10,102 nucleotides of DNA from Phycisphaerales bacterium (lineage in GTDB: Bacteria > Planctomycetota > Phycisphaerae > Phycisphaerales > UBA1924), in contig JAESUL010000316.1 in the NCBI GenBank assembly GCA_016763115.1, positions 1 to 10,102 on the forward strand, in the 5' to 3' direction. Numbering within the stretch: the first letter of the stretch is position 1; every line of letters begins with the position of its first letter. Both the position numbers and the translations under genes were made by a program. Of this stretch, positions 1 to 7,325 are shown in pieces. The notes beneath the pieces were generated by a model. It saw only the letters and a program-made list of their open reading frames with translations. It searched no databases and had not been told where the DNA came from.

Positions 1-795
1 CCCGCCGATGGCTCCGGCGATCGCCAGAGCTATCGACAGCACAAAGACCGTGCGGAGTTTGCCGCTGATATTCAATGCAGCCGCGCCGGGGAGTACAAAC
101 ACCGCCGACGCGAGCACCACCCCCGCCAGTTGCATCGAAACCACAATCGATATGGCAAGGAGCACGAAGAAGAACCGCCGGGTCCGGTCCGCGTCAACGC
201 CAAAGGCGGCGCACACCGCTTCGTCGTACCCCCACAGCATCAACCTCCGGCGCATCCACCACGCCGACGCGAGCAGCACAACCATCGCCCCTGCCGCGAT
301 CATCGCCCCGGTCCAACTCACCATCAGGATATCGCCGAAGAGCACTTCTTCGATGGCGTGGTGGGCGTCTTCGTGCCCGCCCATTGCTTGGGTGGTGTGG
401 TCGTGCCCATCGTGGAGTCGCTCGAACCTTGCCGAGGCGATCTGCACCAGGATAAACCCCACCGCCATCGACACCGAGAGCACCACACCGATCGCGGTAT
501 CCGATCCGCCGCTGCCATGCTTGGAGAGGTGCGCGATCCACAGCGCAGCCGCGATGCTAAACGCAAGCACCACCGCAATCTGCCCGCCATTACTCACTGC
601 ACTCGCACCGCTGAGCCCGACAATCAACGCGATTCCGACGCCGCCAAATGCAGCGTGCGAGATCCCTTGCCCAATAAAAGCCTATCGCTTGAGCACAACG
701 AGCGCGCTCAACGCCCCGCCAAGCGTGGTGATCGCCAAGGCTGCGATAATCGCGGGGAGTGCTCCATCGGGGCTGAATGCTTCTTGGAAACTCAT
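1..795 (-). pseudogene. znuB: ABC-3 family metal (Zn/Mn-type) permease, interrupted by in-frame TAG, 3' end beyond window
   Basis: Membrane permease of a zinc/manganese-type ABC importer, partner of the ATPase gene just upstream (ATGA overlap at 792-795). Read from ATG at 795, the frame gives 37 codons including a membrane segment ending VVLKR. Codon 38 is TAG (682-684). The same frame then continues without a stop for 227 codons to the window edge with typical family sequence: AFIGQGISHAAFGGVG right after the stop, several hydrophobic segments, EEVLFGDILMVSW near codons 149-161, and VVLASAVFVLPGAAAL near 226-241. A His-rich loop lies at codons 128-146. The family is usually about 260-300 residues, so only a short C-terminus is missing at the left. 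Apart from the TAG there is no frameshift, so the lesion is either recent or a base error. Metal specificity is inferred from the family; the symbol is tentative. Confidence 0.85.
682..684 (-). other. In-frame amber stop (TAG) at codon 38 of the metal permease
   Basis: On the minus strand the codons read AAG CGA TAG GCT TTT ATT GGG (K R stop A F I G). The stop sits in the conserved stretch that normally runs on into the GxxxSHA region. One base change would convert it to a sense codon such as TGG or CAG. TAG is a normal terminator here, since ccoP and ccoS both end with it, so genome-wide recoding is unlikely. Confidence 0.9.
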
Positions 796-1679
796 GGACA
801 ATCTCCCAAATCGCAACCACGATCGTGCCCGGAGCATCCGCCCTTGGAGTGCGAGGGATCATCGCAATCATCGGCGAGGTGTGCGTCGATATGGACATCG
901 CCAAAGACCGCCGCCACATCGTGGGCGAACACATCGGCGAGCACCTGAGGCGTCAGCCCCTCGGCATCATCATGAAAATGCAGCGTCCGCGACAAACACG
1001 CCACACGATCGGCCACCGTCGCGATCGTCCGCAGATCATGCGTCACGATCACGGTCGTCAGATCCAGCTCGCGGTGCAGCGCGACGAGCAGCTCGGCGAA
1101 CCGGTGCTGCCCGGAAACATCCACGCCGACCGTTGGTTCATCGAGCACCAATAACCTTGGCTTGCCCGCGATCGCCCGCGCGATCATTGCGCGTTGCAAC
1201 TCGCCGCCCGACAGCGACCCGATCGCCCGATCACCCTGCTCGCTCAACCCAACCAACTCGATCGCCCGCTCGACAGCCGCTCGCGAATCGTCGCTGAACT
1301 TCTTCCAGGGCTTGCCACGGCACGCGATCGGCAGCCCCACCACCTGACGAACGCTCATCGGCCAGTCGCCCTTGGCCTCGATCCGCTGGGGGAGGTACCC
1401 GATCAGCCCGGCCTTGCGGGCTTGCGCAGGCGATTGCCCAAAGACCCGGACGGCTCCGGTGCTGGGCGAAAGAACACCGAGGATGAGCCCGATGAGCGTC
1501 GATTTCCCGCCGCCGTTGGGGCCGAGAATGCCAAGCCGTGCCCCCGGCTCTATCCGCATCGAGATACCACTCAGCGCTTCGACCGCGCCCTGGCCAATCC
1601 CGGTGCTCGGGTAGGTGAACCCCACGCCTTGGATATCAATCGCGGGAATCGTTTCGTGGTGGTGTTGGTCGTTGGGCAT
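792..1679 (-). CDS. znuC: Metal ABC transporter ATP-binding protein (ZnuC/MntB-like)
   Basis: Cytoplasmic ATPase, 295 residues, that powers import of a divalent metal through the adjacent permease. Visible motifs: Walker A GPNGGGKST (53-61), Q-loop YLPQR (Gln98), signature LSGGE (156-160), Walker B LLVLDEP (176-182) and the switch histidine in VTHD (214). The C-terminal tail (about 262-295) is rich in His and Cys and could bind or sense metal. His is also clustered near the N-terminus (QHHHE, 5-9). The start is ATG at 1679: upstream codons in frame to 1775 are not family-like and run into the promoter region. No clear Shine-Dalgarno precedes the ATG; the upstream bases are AT-rich and a promoter lies very close. 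The gene ends in an ATGA overlap with the permease. No substrate-binding protein is in the window. Zinc versus manganese cannot be decided from this sequence. Confidence 0.9.
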   Translation of the reverse strand: MPNDQHHHETIPAIDIQGVGFTYPSTGIGQGAVEALSGISMRIEPGARLGILGPNGGGKSTLIGLILGVLSPSTGAVRVFGQSPAQARKAGLIGYLPQRIEAKGDWPMSVRQVVGLPIACRGKPWKKFSDDSRAAVERAIELVGLSEQGDRAIGSLSGGELQRAMIARAIAGKPRLLVLDEPTVGVDVSGQHRFAELLVALHRELDLTTVIVTHDLRTIATVADRVACLSRTLHFHDDAEGLTPQVLADVFAHDVAAVFGDVHIDAHLADDCDDPSHSKGGCSGHDRGCDLGDCP

Positions 1680-1689
1680 TTTGTATTTG

Positions 1690-1718
1690 ATTGTTGAAAA
1701 CAAGAACCGATCGGTCAA
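1690..1718 (-). promoter_or_regulatory. Probable promoter of the metal ABC operon
   Basis: On the minus strand TTGACC (1718-1713) and AACAAT (1695-1690) are separated by 17 bases, a reasonable sigma-70 -35/-10 pair. Transcription would begin only a few bases before the ATG at 1679, giving a very short or nearly leaderless 5' end, which fits the missing Shine-Dalgarno. Two inverted repeats overlap it: ACCGATCGGT (1706-1715) and TTGTT-gaa-AACAA (1691-1703). Both are candidate operator sites. Confidence 0.45.
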
Positions 1719-1775
1719 GAGCCCGAGGCAATGGAATCTACTGATTCCGTGATCCAAACGCCGTGCGCGGTACAC

Positions 1776-1781
1776 TATAAT
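1776..1781 (+). promoter_or_regulatory. -10 box (TATAAT) for the tRNA-Ala gene
   Basis: A perfect TATAAT lies 10 bases before the first base of the tRNA, on the same strand. No consensus -35 is present at the usual 16-18 base spacing, so strength is uncertain. Confidence 0.6.
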
Positions 1782-1791
1782 CAGCGATGCG

Positions 1792-1864
1792 GGGGCAGTA
1801 GCTCAGTCGGCAGAGTGCATCGTTCGCAATGATGAGGTCAGAAGTTCGATTCTCTTTCGCTCCA
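1792..1864 (+). tRNA. tRNA-Ala (anticodon CGC), with weakened stems
   Basis: A 73-base cloverleaf can be folded by hand. Acceptor strands are GGGGCAG and TCGCTCC, with T8, A9, D stem GCTC/GAGT and A14, G18, G19. The anticodon stem is CATCG/TGATG around loop TTCGCAA, putting anticodon CGC at 1825-1827. The T loop is TTCGATT and the discriminator is A73. G3:U70, the classic alanine identity pair, is present, supporting alanine (codon GCG). Two A-C mismatches (6:67 in the acceptor, 51:63 in the T stem) and G-U pairs at 7:66 and 50:64 weaken the fold. No 3' CCA is encoded. It is the only plus-strand gene and converges on the end of ccoS, 18 bases away. Confidence 0.8.
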
Positions 1865-1882
1865 TTCCCGCGCCCCGCTGCG

Positions 1883-2077
1883 CTATTCGTCTTCATTCTC
1901 TGGTTCCTCGCTGTGCTGCTCGTTCTTTGGCATCGGTTCGTCATCGTCGAACACCGCACGCAAGGCGGGTGTGTCGAGATCATCAAACTGCCCGCCCTTG
2001 GCCGCGACAATAAACGCCAACACACCAAGCCCCGCGAGCATCAACGCAACCGGGATCATAATCAGGATTACCGACAT
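1883..2077 (-). CDS. ccoS: Cbb3 oxidase maturation protein CcoS
   Basis: Small membrane protein of 64 residues needed in other bacteria for cofactor insertion into cbb3 oxidase. One N-terminal membrane segment (about 3-25) is followed by the hallmark GQFDDLDTPALR (29-40) and FDDDEP, then an acidic tail. The start is ATG at 2077, which shares its A with the ccoI stop (TGATG); GAGAGG lies 7 bases upstream. Ten extra in-frame codons upstream are not family-like. Last gene of the cco operon. No clear hairpin terminator is visible between its TAG and the tRNA. Confidence 0.93.
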   Translation of the reverse strand: MSVILIMIPVALMLAGLGVLAFIVAAKGGQFDDLDTPALRAVFDDDEPMPKNEQHSEEPENEDE

Positions 2078-4548
2078 CACACATCCTCTCGCCAAGACCG
2101 GACACACAGGGCGACCACGCTGAGCGAACTGATCGGCATCAGCACCGCCGCCATCAACGCGTTGACCACACCCGTCATCGCCAGCACGGCTGCGATCGTG
2201 TTGTACGACAACGAGATCACAAAGGCCAAACGAATCGTACGCATGGTCTTTGAGCTCAACTTGACCAACCGCACCAACGGGAACACCCCCATATCCGCCA
2301 GGTACACATCGGCGGCCTCCAGCGACGCCTCCGCCCCGCCGTGCACCGCAATCCCTACATCGGCGGCTGCCAGCGCGGCCGCATCGTTTACCCCGTCGCC
2401 AACCATGGCAACAGTCCGTGCATACTCATCACTCTTAAGTCTCGCCACCAGCGCTGCCTTGCCCTCCGGCGAGACCCCGCCCTCGGCAATCTCCACCCCT
2501 ACCGCGTTGCCGATACGCCGAACAATTTCGGGGTGATCGCCCGAGCAAATCCGTACATCCCATCCGCCCGCGATCAGCTCTTTGATCGACTCCACCACGC
2601 CCTCGCGGATTTGGTCGCCGATCCCAAACACACAAACACCAATACCCTGCGCCGATGCGACCACCGGCGTATGCCCGAGTGCAATCACCTCATCGACCCA
2701 CCGCTCTGCATCATTCGATTCCGTGTCTTTGAGTACAAACTCGGGCGAACCTATTTTTACGAACACACCATCGACTACGCCCTGGACACCTTGCCCGATG
2801 GTCTGGTTGATCTGGGATGCAACCAGATCCGTATCGCACGAATCGACCAAAGCGTGCGCAATCGGGTGCGTGCAGTGCTTCTCGATGGCCGCTGCCATCT
2901 CATGGATGCGAGTATCCCCGAGCACCACCGCAACGCGCGCACGCCCCTCCGTAATGGTGCCGGTTTTATCAAGGATCATCGTTCCCGGTTTGGCGAGCAC
3001 CTCGATCGCGGCTGCCGATTTGACCAGCATCCCCGCGCTCGCCGCTCGCCCCATCGCCACCGACATCGCCATCGGCGTGGCGAGCCCGAGTGCGCACGGG
3101 CAGGTCACGATTAGCAACGCCGTCGCGTGCTCGATCCCGATCCCTATACCCTCTGCAATATTCCAATAGACAAAGGTCCCCATTGCCAGCACCACCACCA
3201 CGATCACGAACCGTCCCGCAACACGGTCGGCGAACCGCACGATCTCCGTCCGCTGCGCCGATGCCTGGGCGATGAGCTCCATTAGTTTTCCAACCCGTGT
3301 CGATTCGCCCACCGCCTGGACGCACACCCGGATCGGTGAGCGGAGATTCGTCGCCCCCGCTGTCACCCGATCGCCGGCACCAACCACGATGGGCCTTGAT
3401 TCTCCGGTCAAAAGTGACACATCGAGCTCCGTTTCACCCTCAGAAACCTCGCCGTCCGCGGGGACGGATTCGCCCGCACCAACCGCCACGATCATCCCGA
3501 CCTCGACGGATTCGATCGGTACTCGGCGCGACTGCCCTTGGTCATCAATCACCGTCGCGCTCGTCGGCGTCAGCGTCAGCATCAGCTCAACCGAATCCGA
3601 AGCCGACCGCTGCTGTCGGTGCTGCACCCATCTTCCAACCAACAAAAGAAACACCAGCACCGCGAGTGAATCAAAGTAAATTTCCCCAGTTCCGCGCACC
3701 GTATTCATCGCGCCCCACACTCCGCCGGCCGTCAAAGCCAACGCGATCGGCAAATCAAGATGCGCTGTTCGTGTGCGCAAGGACGCGATTGCTCCGCGAT
3801 AAAACAACCGCCCCGGCCCGAGCAATACTAGAATCCCCAGCACCATCGAGTACCACCGCAGCGTGGTCTGCCAGAACGGGCTCATCCCCGAGTGCTCCCC
3901 TTCATACAACGCGATCGCCAGCAACATCACATTGCCCGCCAACGCACCGGCCACCGCCACGCGAACAAGGAACCGTCGATCTTCGCGCAACCGAATCTCG
4001 CGTGCTTCGCCGCCCCGCGCCGGGTGGACCGCGTACCCAAGCCGATCGAGTTTCTGGGCAACCTTTGAGAGTTGGATTTTGTCGGGCCTGTATCGCACGC
4101 AGACCGTCCGCCTGCGAATATTGGCCCGCGATTCAACCACACCCTCTGCCACTCTGGGCAACCGCTCGATCAGCCACACACACGCCGCGCAGTGCATGCC
4201 TTCGAGGAGCAACTCGACTTCGACCTCGCCACCGGGCAACGCCCTCACCAGTGATTTCTGGAACGCCGGATCATCGAGTTCTTCGTACGCCCCGCCCGTC
4301 GAAGCCGCACGCATCGGCGAGGGATCCACCGCATCGCGCACCGAATAAAAACCCTCGAGCCCCGCACTGCGAAGCACCCGATACACCGTCTTGCACCCAT
4401 TGCAACAGAACTGCCGCTCCTCGCCCGATTCAAACAACCCCATCGGCACCACCAACCCGCAATGGTCACACAGACATTCCGAGTTGTCCTGAGGAATACC
4501 ACTCATTGGTTCATCACCACTACCACGCTCGTCCACGCTGGGCACCAT
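2077..4548 (-). CDS. ccoI: Cbb3 oxidase copper-translocating P-type ATPase CcoI/FixI
   Basis: P1B-type copper pump in the inner membrane, 823 residues, supplying copper for the CuB site of the oxidase. A Cys-rich N-terminal region (C25, C27, C30, and CCNGC at 48-52) is typical of the FixI/CcoI branch. It is followed by a heavy-metal-associated domain with GMHCAAC (118-124). Later motifs are intact: TGES (381-384), the membrane metal site CPC (483-485), phosphorylation DKTGT (527-531), HP (561-562) and GDGVND (717-722). The last two membrane segments carry YN (782-783) and MPISS (804-808). The start chosen is ATG at 4548, overlapping the stop of the upstream gene as TGATG and without a clear Shine-Dalgarno, so translational coupling is likely. 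ATG at 4506 is an alternative that keeps all Cys motifs. It shares TGATG with ccoS downstream. Confidence 0.95.
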   Translation of the reverse strand: MVPSVDERGSGDEPMSGIPQDNSECLCDHCGLVVPMGLFESGEERQFCCNGCKTVYRVLRSAGLEGFYSVRDAVDPSPMRAASTGGAYEELDDPAFQKSLVRALPGGEVEVELLLEGMHCAACVWLIERLPRVAEGVVESRANIRRRTVCVRYRPDKIQLSKVAQKLDRLGYAVHPARGGEAREIRLREDRRFLVRVAVAGALAGNVMLLAIALYEGEHSGMSPFWQTTLRWYSMVLGILVLLGPGRLFYRGAIASLRTRTAHLDLPIALALTAGGVWGAMNTVRGTGEIYFDSLAVLVFLLLVGRWVQHRQQRSASDSVELMLTLTPTSATVIDDQGQSRRVPIESVEVGMIVAVGAGESVPADGEVSEGETELDVSLLTGESRPIVVGAGDRVTAGATNLRSPIRVCVQAVGESTRVGKLMELIAQASAQRTEIVRFADRVAGRFVIVVVVLAMGTFVYWNIAEGIGIGIEHATALLIVTCPCALGLATPMAMSVAMGRAASAGMLVKSAAAIEVLAKPGTMILDKTGTITEGRARVAVVLGDTRIHEMAAAIEKHCTHPIAHALVDSCDTDLVASQINQTIGQGVQGVVDGVFVKIGSPEFVLKDTESNDAERWVDEVIALGHTPVVASAQGIGVCVFGIGDQIREGVVESIKELIAGGWDVRICSGDHPEIVRRIGNAVGVEIAEGGVSPEGKAALVARLKSDEYARTVAMVGDGVNDAAALAAADVGIAVHGGAEASLEAADVYLADMGVFPLVRLVKLSSKTMRTIRLAFVISLSYNTIAAVLAMTGVVNALMAAVLMPISSLSVVALCVRSWREDV

Positions 4549-5321
4549 CAATCATCACACAACGGACAATGCCCGTCGCCCGGCTGAGGGATCTCGTGCT
4601 CACCAGCCGCCGATGCCCCGACGAGTTCGCGTGTCAACGCCGGTGCTTCAAGAAACCCAAACGCCGTATACGCACCGATCACCACGATCAGCACCGCAGT
4701 AATCATCGGCATCTTGGCGTGCAACGGGCCCGTCAGTATCTGCATCCCGGTCCCAAGCGACACCATCACAGGCAGCGTGCCCACCCAGAACGCAACCATC
4801 GTCACCGAGCCCCACACCGGGCTCGCCGTGCCCGCCGCGACAAACGCGAACAGGTACAACCACCCGCAGGGCAACAGCGTCGTCAACAACCCGATCGACA
4901 CCGCCCGACGCATCGGCGTCAACCCAAACGCCGCCTTCTGTGATCGTTCAACAAACCGCTGCACCGGCGCGGGCACACCGAGCCGACGGATCTTGATCCC
5001 ACGCAAACGCATAATTGTCAGCACCCCAAACACGATCATCATCGAGCCGGCGATGACCGCCGCGATGCGCTGCACGCCGACATACCCGCCCGTGAAATCC
5101 AACGCCGCTCCGATCGAACCGGCAACCACACCAAGAATGCTATAAGTCACCATCCGCCCGCCGTGGTACCCGAACTGGAGCTTGGCCTTGGTTCGAGCGG
5201 AAATATTCCCGTCGGCCCCGATCGCAAAGAGCATCAACCCCCCGCACATCCCGGCGCAGTGCAAACTCCCCAGCACACTGGCACCCAAAACCCCACCAAC
5301 AGCGACGAGCATCGGATCCAT
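4548..5321 (-). CDS. TauE/SafE-like (DsbD_2-type) membrane protein of the cbb3 cluster
   Basis: Integral membrane protein of 257 residues with about six hydrophobic segments. It carries the two signature motifs of the family often encoded beside ccoI: GSLHCAGMCGG (18-28) and LLPCGWLYLF (149-158). Paired Cys/His in the membrane suggest copper or thiol chemistry, probably in copper delivery or assembly, though the exact role in such clusters is unsettled. The C-terminal tail ends GHCPLCDD, an extra CxxC with adjacent His (251-255) that could bind metal. The start is ATG at 5321, two bases after the ccoH stop, with a purine-rich GAGGTGGG 9 bases upstream. Further upstream in-frame codons lie inside ccoH. 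The usual database name, sulfite exporter, is probably misleading here. Confidence 0.85.
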   Translation of the reverse strand: MDPMLVAVGGVLGASVLGSLHCAGMCGGLMLFAIGADGNISARTKAKLQFGYHGGRMVTYSILGVVAGSIGAALDFTGGYVGVQRIAAVIAGSMMIVFGVLTIMRLRGIKIRRLGVPAPVQRFVERSQKAAFGLTPMRRAVSIGLLTTLLPCGWLYLFAFVAAGTASPVWGSVTMVAFWVGTLPVMVSLGTGMQILTGPLHAKMPMITAVLIVVIGAYTAFGFLEAPALTRELVGASAAGEHEIPQPGDGHCPLCDD

Positions 5322-5323
5322 CG

Positions 5324-5851
5324 TTATCTGCCCACCTCGATGATCTCGGTGACCAGTGCATCCTCGCCCAACGCACGGATCGTTATCTGCAGATCCCACA
5401 ACCCCGGCTTGACCATCTTGAGTCCCTTGGAATACACCCCATCAGCACTCATCGGGAGCACTTCCTTAATCTTCTCGTCCGAGCGCGCCCCATGAAAAAC
5501 CCGCACGCTCACCAGGGCATCGGTGATTGGTTGACCATCTTTATCCGTCAACGAAATGCTCATCAAACGCTCTTTGTACACGCCCTCGGGCATCCCGAGT
5601 GTGGTCGTGATCGTCCATCCGAGTTCGGCCGCCCGCTTCCTCGCGGCGTGCTCGGTGTCCCAGTCGAGAGACTTGGCGTAGTACCCCGATTCGAGCGGGA
5701 GTGATCCACGCCCCGACGCAACGATCGCCGTGCCCAGCACGATCGATGCCTGTGTCAGAAACAACACCAACAGCATGATCGGCCAGTGCTTGCCCGTCGC
5801 AAGGTACCGCTTGAATGCGGAAAGTTCTTTTGGATTCTTCTGCTCACTCAT
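5324..5851 (-). CDS. ccoH: CcoH/FixH family cbb3 oxidase assembly protein
   Basis: Membrane-anchored protein of 175 residues required for stable cbb3 assembly in other bacteria. A short cytoplasmic N-terminus precedes one membrane segment (about 24-45). The exported domain carries the family hallmark GYYAKSLDWD (56-65) followed by LGW, then a beta-rich Ig-like fold. The start is ATG at 5851, backed by AAGGAAG six bases upstream, and it overlaps the ccoG end by 8 bases. In-frame codons further upstream, up to 5920, are Arg/Ser-rich and not family-like. The position between ccoG and ccoI is the classic GHIS order. Confidence 0.9.
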   Translation of the reverse strand: MSEQKNPKELSAFKRYLATGKHWPIMLLVLFLTQASIVLGTAIVASGRGSLPLESGYYAKSLDWDTEHAARKRAAELGWTITTTLGMPEGVYKERLMSISLTDKDGQPITDALVSVRVFHGARSDEKIKEVLPMSADGVYSKGLKMVKPGLWDLQITIRALGEDALVTEIIEVGR

Positions 5852-7277
5852 CAGGGTCTTCCTTCCAGTACGGCCCGTGCATCTTGAAGGGCTTGAGGTC
5901 CTTCGTATACGATCCATCACTATTGGTCACACGCACAAAGATCATAACCGACGCATCGGGGAACAATCTAGGCAGGGCAAAGATCGGGAACTTGATGGAT
6001 TCCTCCTTGCCCGCTTTGACCTCAAGCGTGGAATACCGCTCCTCGATCCGCACGCCGTCAGGCCCAACAATACTCAGCGTATACACATCATCGTGGTCCG
6101 TGCGATTGGTGACCCGCAGACGCAGTTGATTGGCGATCTCGCCCGACGACAGCGTGTTGAATGGCAACCCCTTATCGCGCATCAACAAGACATCGGTCGA
6201 TTCCTTGTTCACCAGAACCGTGACGAACCCCGCGATCACAACCAGCAAAATCAACGGATAAATCACCACCCGAGGCCGCCAGAACTGGTGCTTGCCGTCC
6301 TCGATCGTCCGCTGGGATGAATACCGGATCAGCCCGCGTGGACGATCGATCTTGTCCATCACCACATTGCACGCATCAATGCACTGCGCACACCCGATGC
6401 ACTCAAGTTGCAGCCCGTCGCGGATATCAATCCCTGTTGGGCAGGTCTGCACGCACATCGTGCAATCAATGCAATCGCCGAGTTCGAGCACATTGAGCGA
6501 CACATCACCCCCGGGCTCTTTGGATGCCCGCTTCTTGCGTCCGCGGGGCTCGCCGCGACTGGGATCATAAGTCACAATCAACGAATCCCGATCGAGCAGC
6601 ACGCTCTGCATCCGTGCGTAGGGGCACACCACGCAGCATGTTTGTTCGCGGAAGAATCCGAAGTCAAACATCATCGCCCCGGTCGAGACCATCACCACGG
6701 TAAACGCGGTCATGTGGTCAAAGGGCGAACCGAGTATCCAGTGCGACAGGTGGTCCGCGCTCACAAAGTACGATACAAAGGTCTGCGAGAGGTGCAACGA
6801 GACAATGAAATACACCACGAACCGCAGCACCTTGCGTAGCCCACGGAAGTTCTTCGGCTTGCGCTTACCGGGCTTGCCCTCAAAAAACCATTCGATCGGT
6901 CGGTACAAAAACTCCATGTACACTGTCTGCGGGCACATCCACCCGCACCACACCCGCCCGAACAACGCCGTCACCAAGAAAATCGAGATGAAGAAAATCA
7001 TCATCAGCAGCCCGAGCAGCAGCGTATCAGTCGGTAAAAACACCTTGCCGAACAGCGTAAACTCGCGATGAACAATATCAAGGAACATCGCCGGACGCCC
7101 GTTGATCCTGATCCACGGGATCGCCGAAAAAATCACAATCAACAGGTACGCGACCACCCTTCGTCCATGCCAGAACTTGCCGACCGATGGACGAGGCGAC
7201 AACCACCGACGCGAACCATCCTCGTTCAGCGTCGGTAGCACCCGTTCGTCAGGGGTTAAAAGTGATTCAGATTCCAT
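5844..7277 (-). CDS. ccoG: Cbb3 oxidase accessory protein CcoG (FixG/RdxA), membrane Fe-S protein
   Basis: Polyferredoxin-like membrane protein of 477 residues; in studied bacteria CcoG reduces copper(II) for cbb3 assembly. Membrane segments lie near 42-58, 85-105, 150-170, 190-207 and 338-356. Conserved Cys motifs are WCGWMCP (110-116) and CCVVCP (214-219). Two [4Fe-4S] ferredoxin motifs follow, CIDCTMCVQTCP (269-280) and CIGCAQCIDAC (293-303). The C-terminus (about 360-477) is the Ig-like domain of the family. All expected cysteines are intact. ATG at 7277 is preferred over the adjacent TTG at 7280 because GGAGAG lies four bases before the ATG and would be too close to the TTG. A 48-base gap separates this start from the ccoP stop. 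The gene overlaps ccoH by 8 bases at its end. Confidence 0.95.
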   Translation of the reverse strand: MESESLLTPDERVLPTLNEDGSRRWLSPRPSVGKFWHGRRVVAYLLIVIFSAIPWIRINGRPAMFLDIVHREFTLFGKVFLPTDTLLLGLLMMIFFISIFLVTALFGRVWCGWMCPQTVYMEFLYRPIEWFFEGKPGKRKPKNFRGLRKVLRFVVYFIVSLHLSQTFVSYFVSADHLSHWILGSPFDHMTAFTVVMVSTGAMMFDFGFFREQTCCVVCPYARMQSVLLDRDSLIVTYDPSRGEPRGRKKRASKEPGGDVSLNVLELGDCIDCTMCVQTCPTGIDIRDGLQLECIGCAQCIDACNVVMDKIDRPRGLIRYSSQRTIEDGKHQFWRPRVVIYPLILLVVIAGFVTVLVNKESTDVLLMRDKGLPFNTLSSGEIANQLRLRVTNRTDHDDVYTLSIVGPDGVRIEERYSTLEVKAGKEESIKFPIFALPRLFPDASVMIFVRVTNSDGSYTKDLKPFKMHGPYWKEDPDE

Positions 7278-7281
7278 CAAA

Positions 7282-7287
7282 CTCTCC
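7282..7287 (-). promoter_or_regulatory. Shine-Dalgarno of ccoG
   Basis: GGAGAG, four bases before ATG at 7277. It decides against the TTG at 7280. Confidence 0.7.
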
Positions 7288-7325
7288 GCATTCTGTACCC
7301 CATCCTGCAGAGGGTCGCCGTCCCG

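Noticed and set aside
682..684. TAG reassigned to a sense codon in this organism
   Set aside because: ccoP and ccoS end with TAG at their expected family lengths, so TAG acts as a stop here. Local read-through is not excluded.
8..1297. Long plus-strand open frame of 429 codons
   Set aside because: It lies antisense to the metal permease and ATPase, is Ala/Arg/Pro/Thr-rich without domain motifs, and is explained by codon bias of the genes on the other strand.
1792..1864. tRNA as an integration site of a mobile element
   Set aside because: No integrase, no repeated tRNA 3' end and no foreign-looking genes are visible on either side.
3297..4943. Plus-strand open frame of 548 codons
   Set aside because: Antisense to ccoI and the TauE/SafE-like gene, low complexity (Pro/Arg/Thr/His), no recognisable domain.
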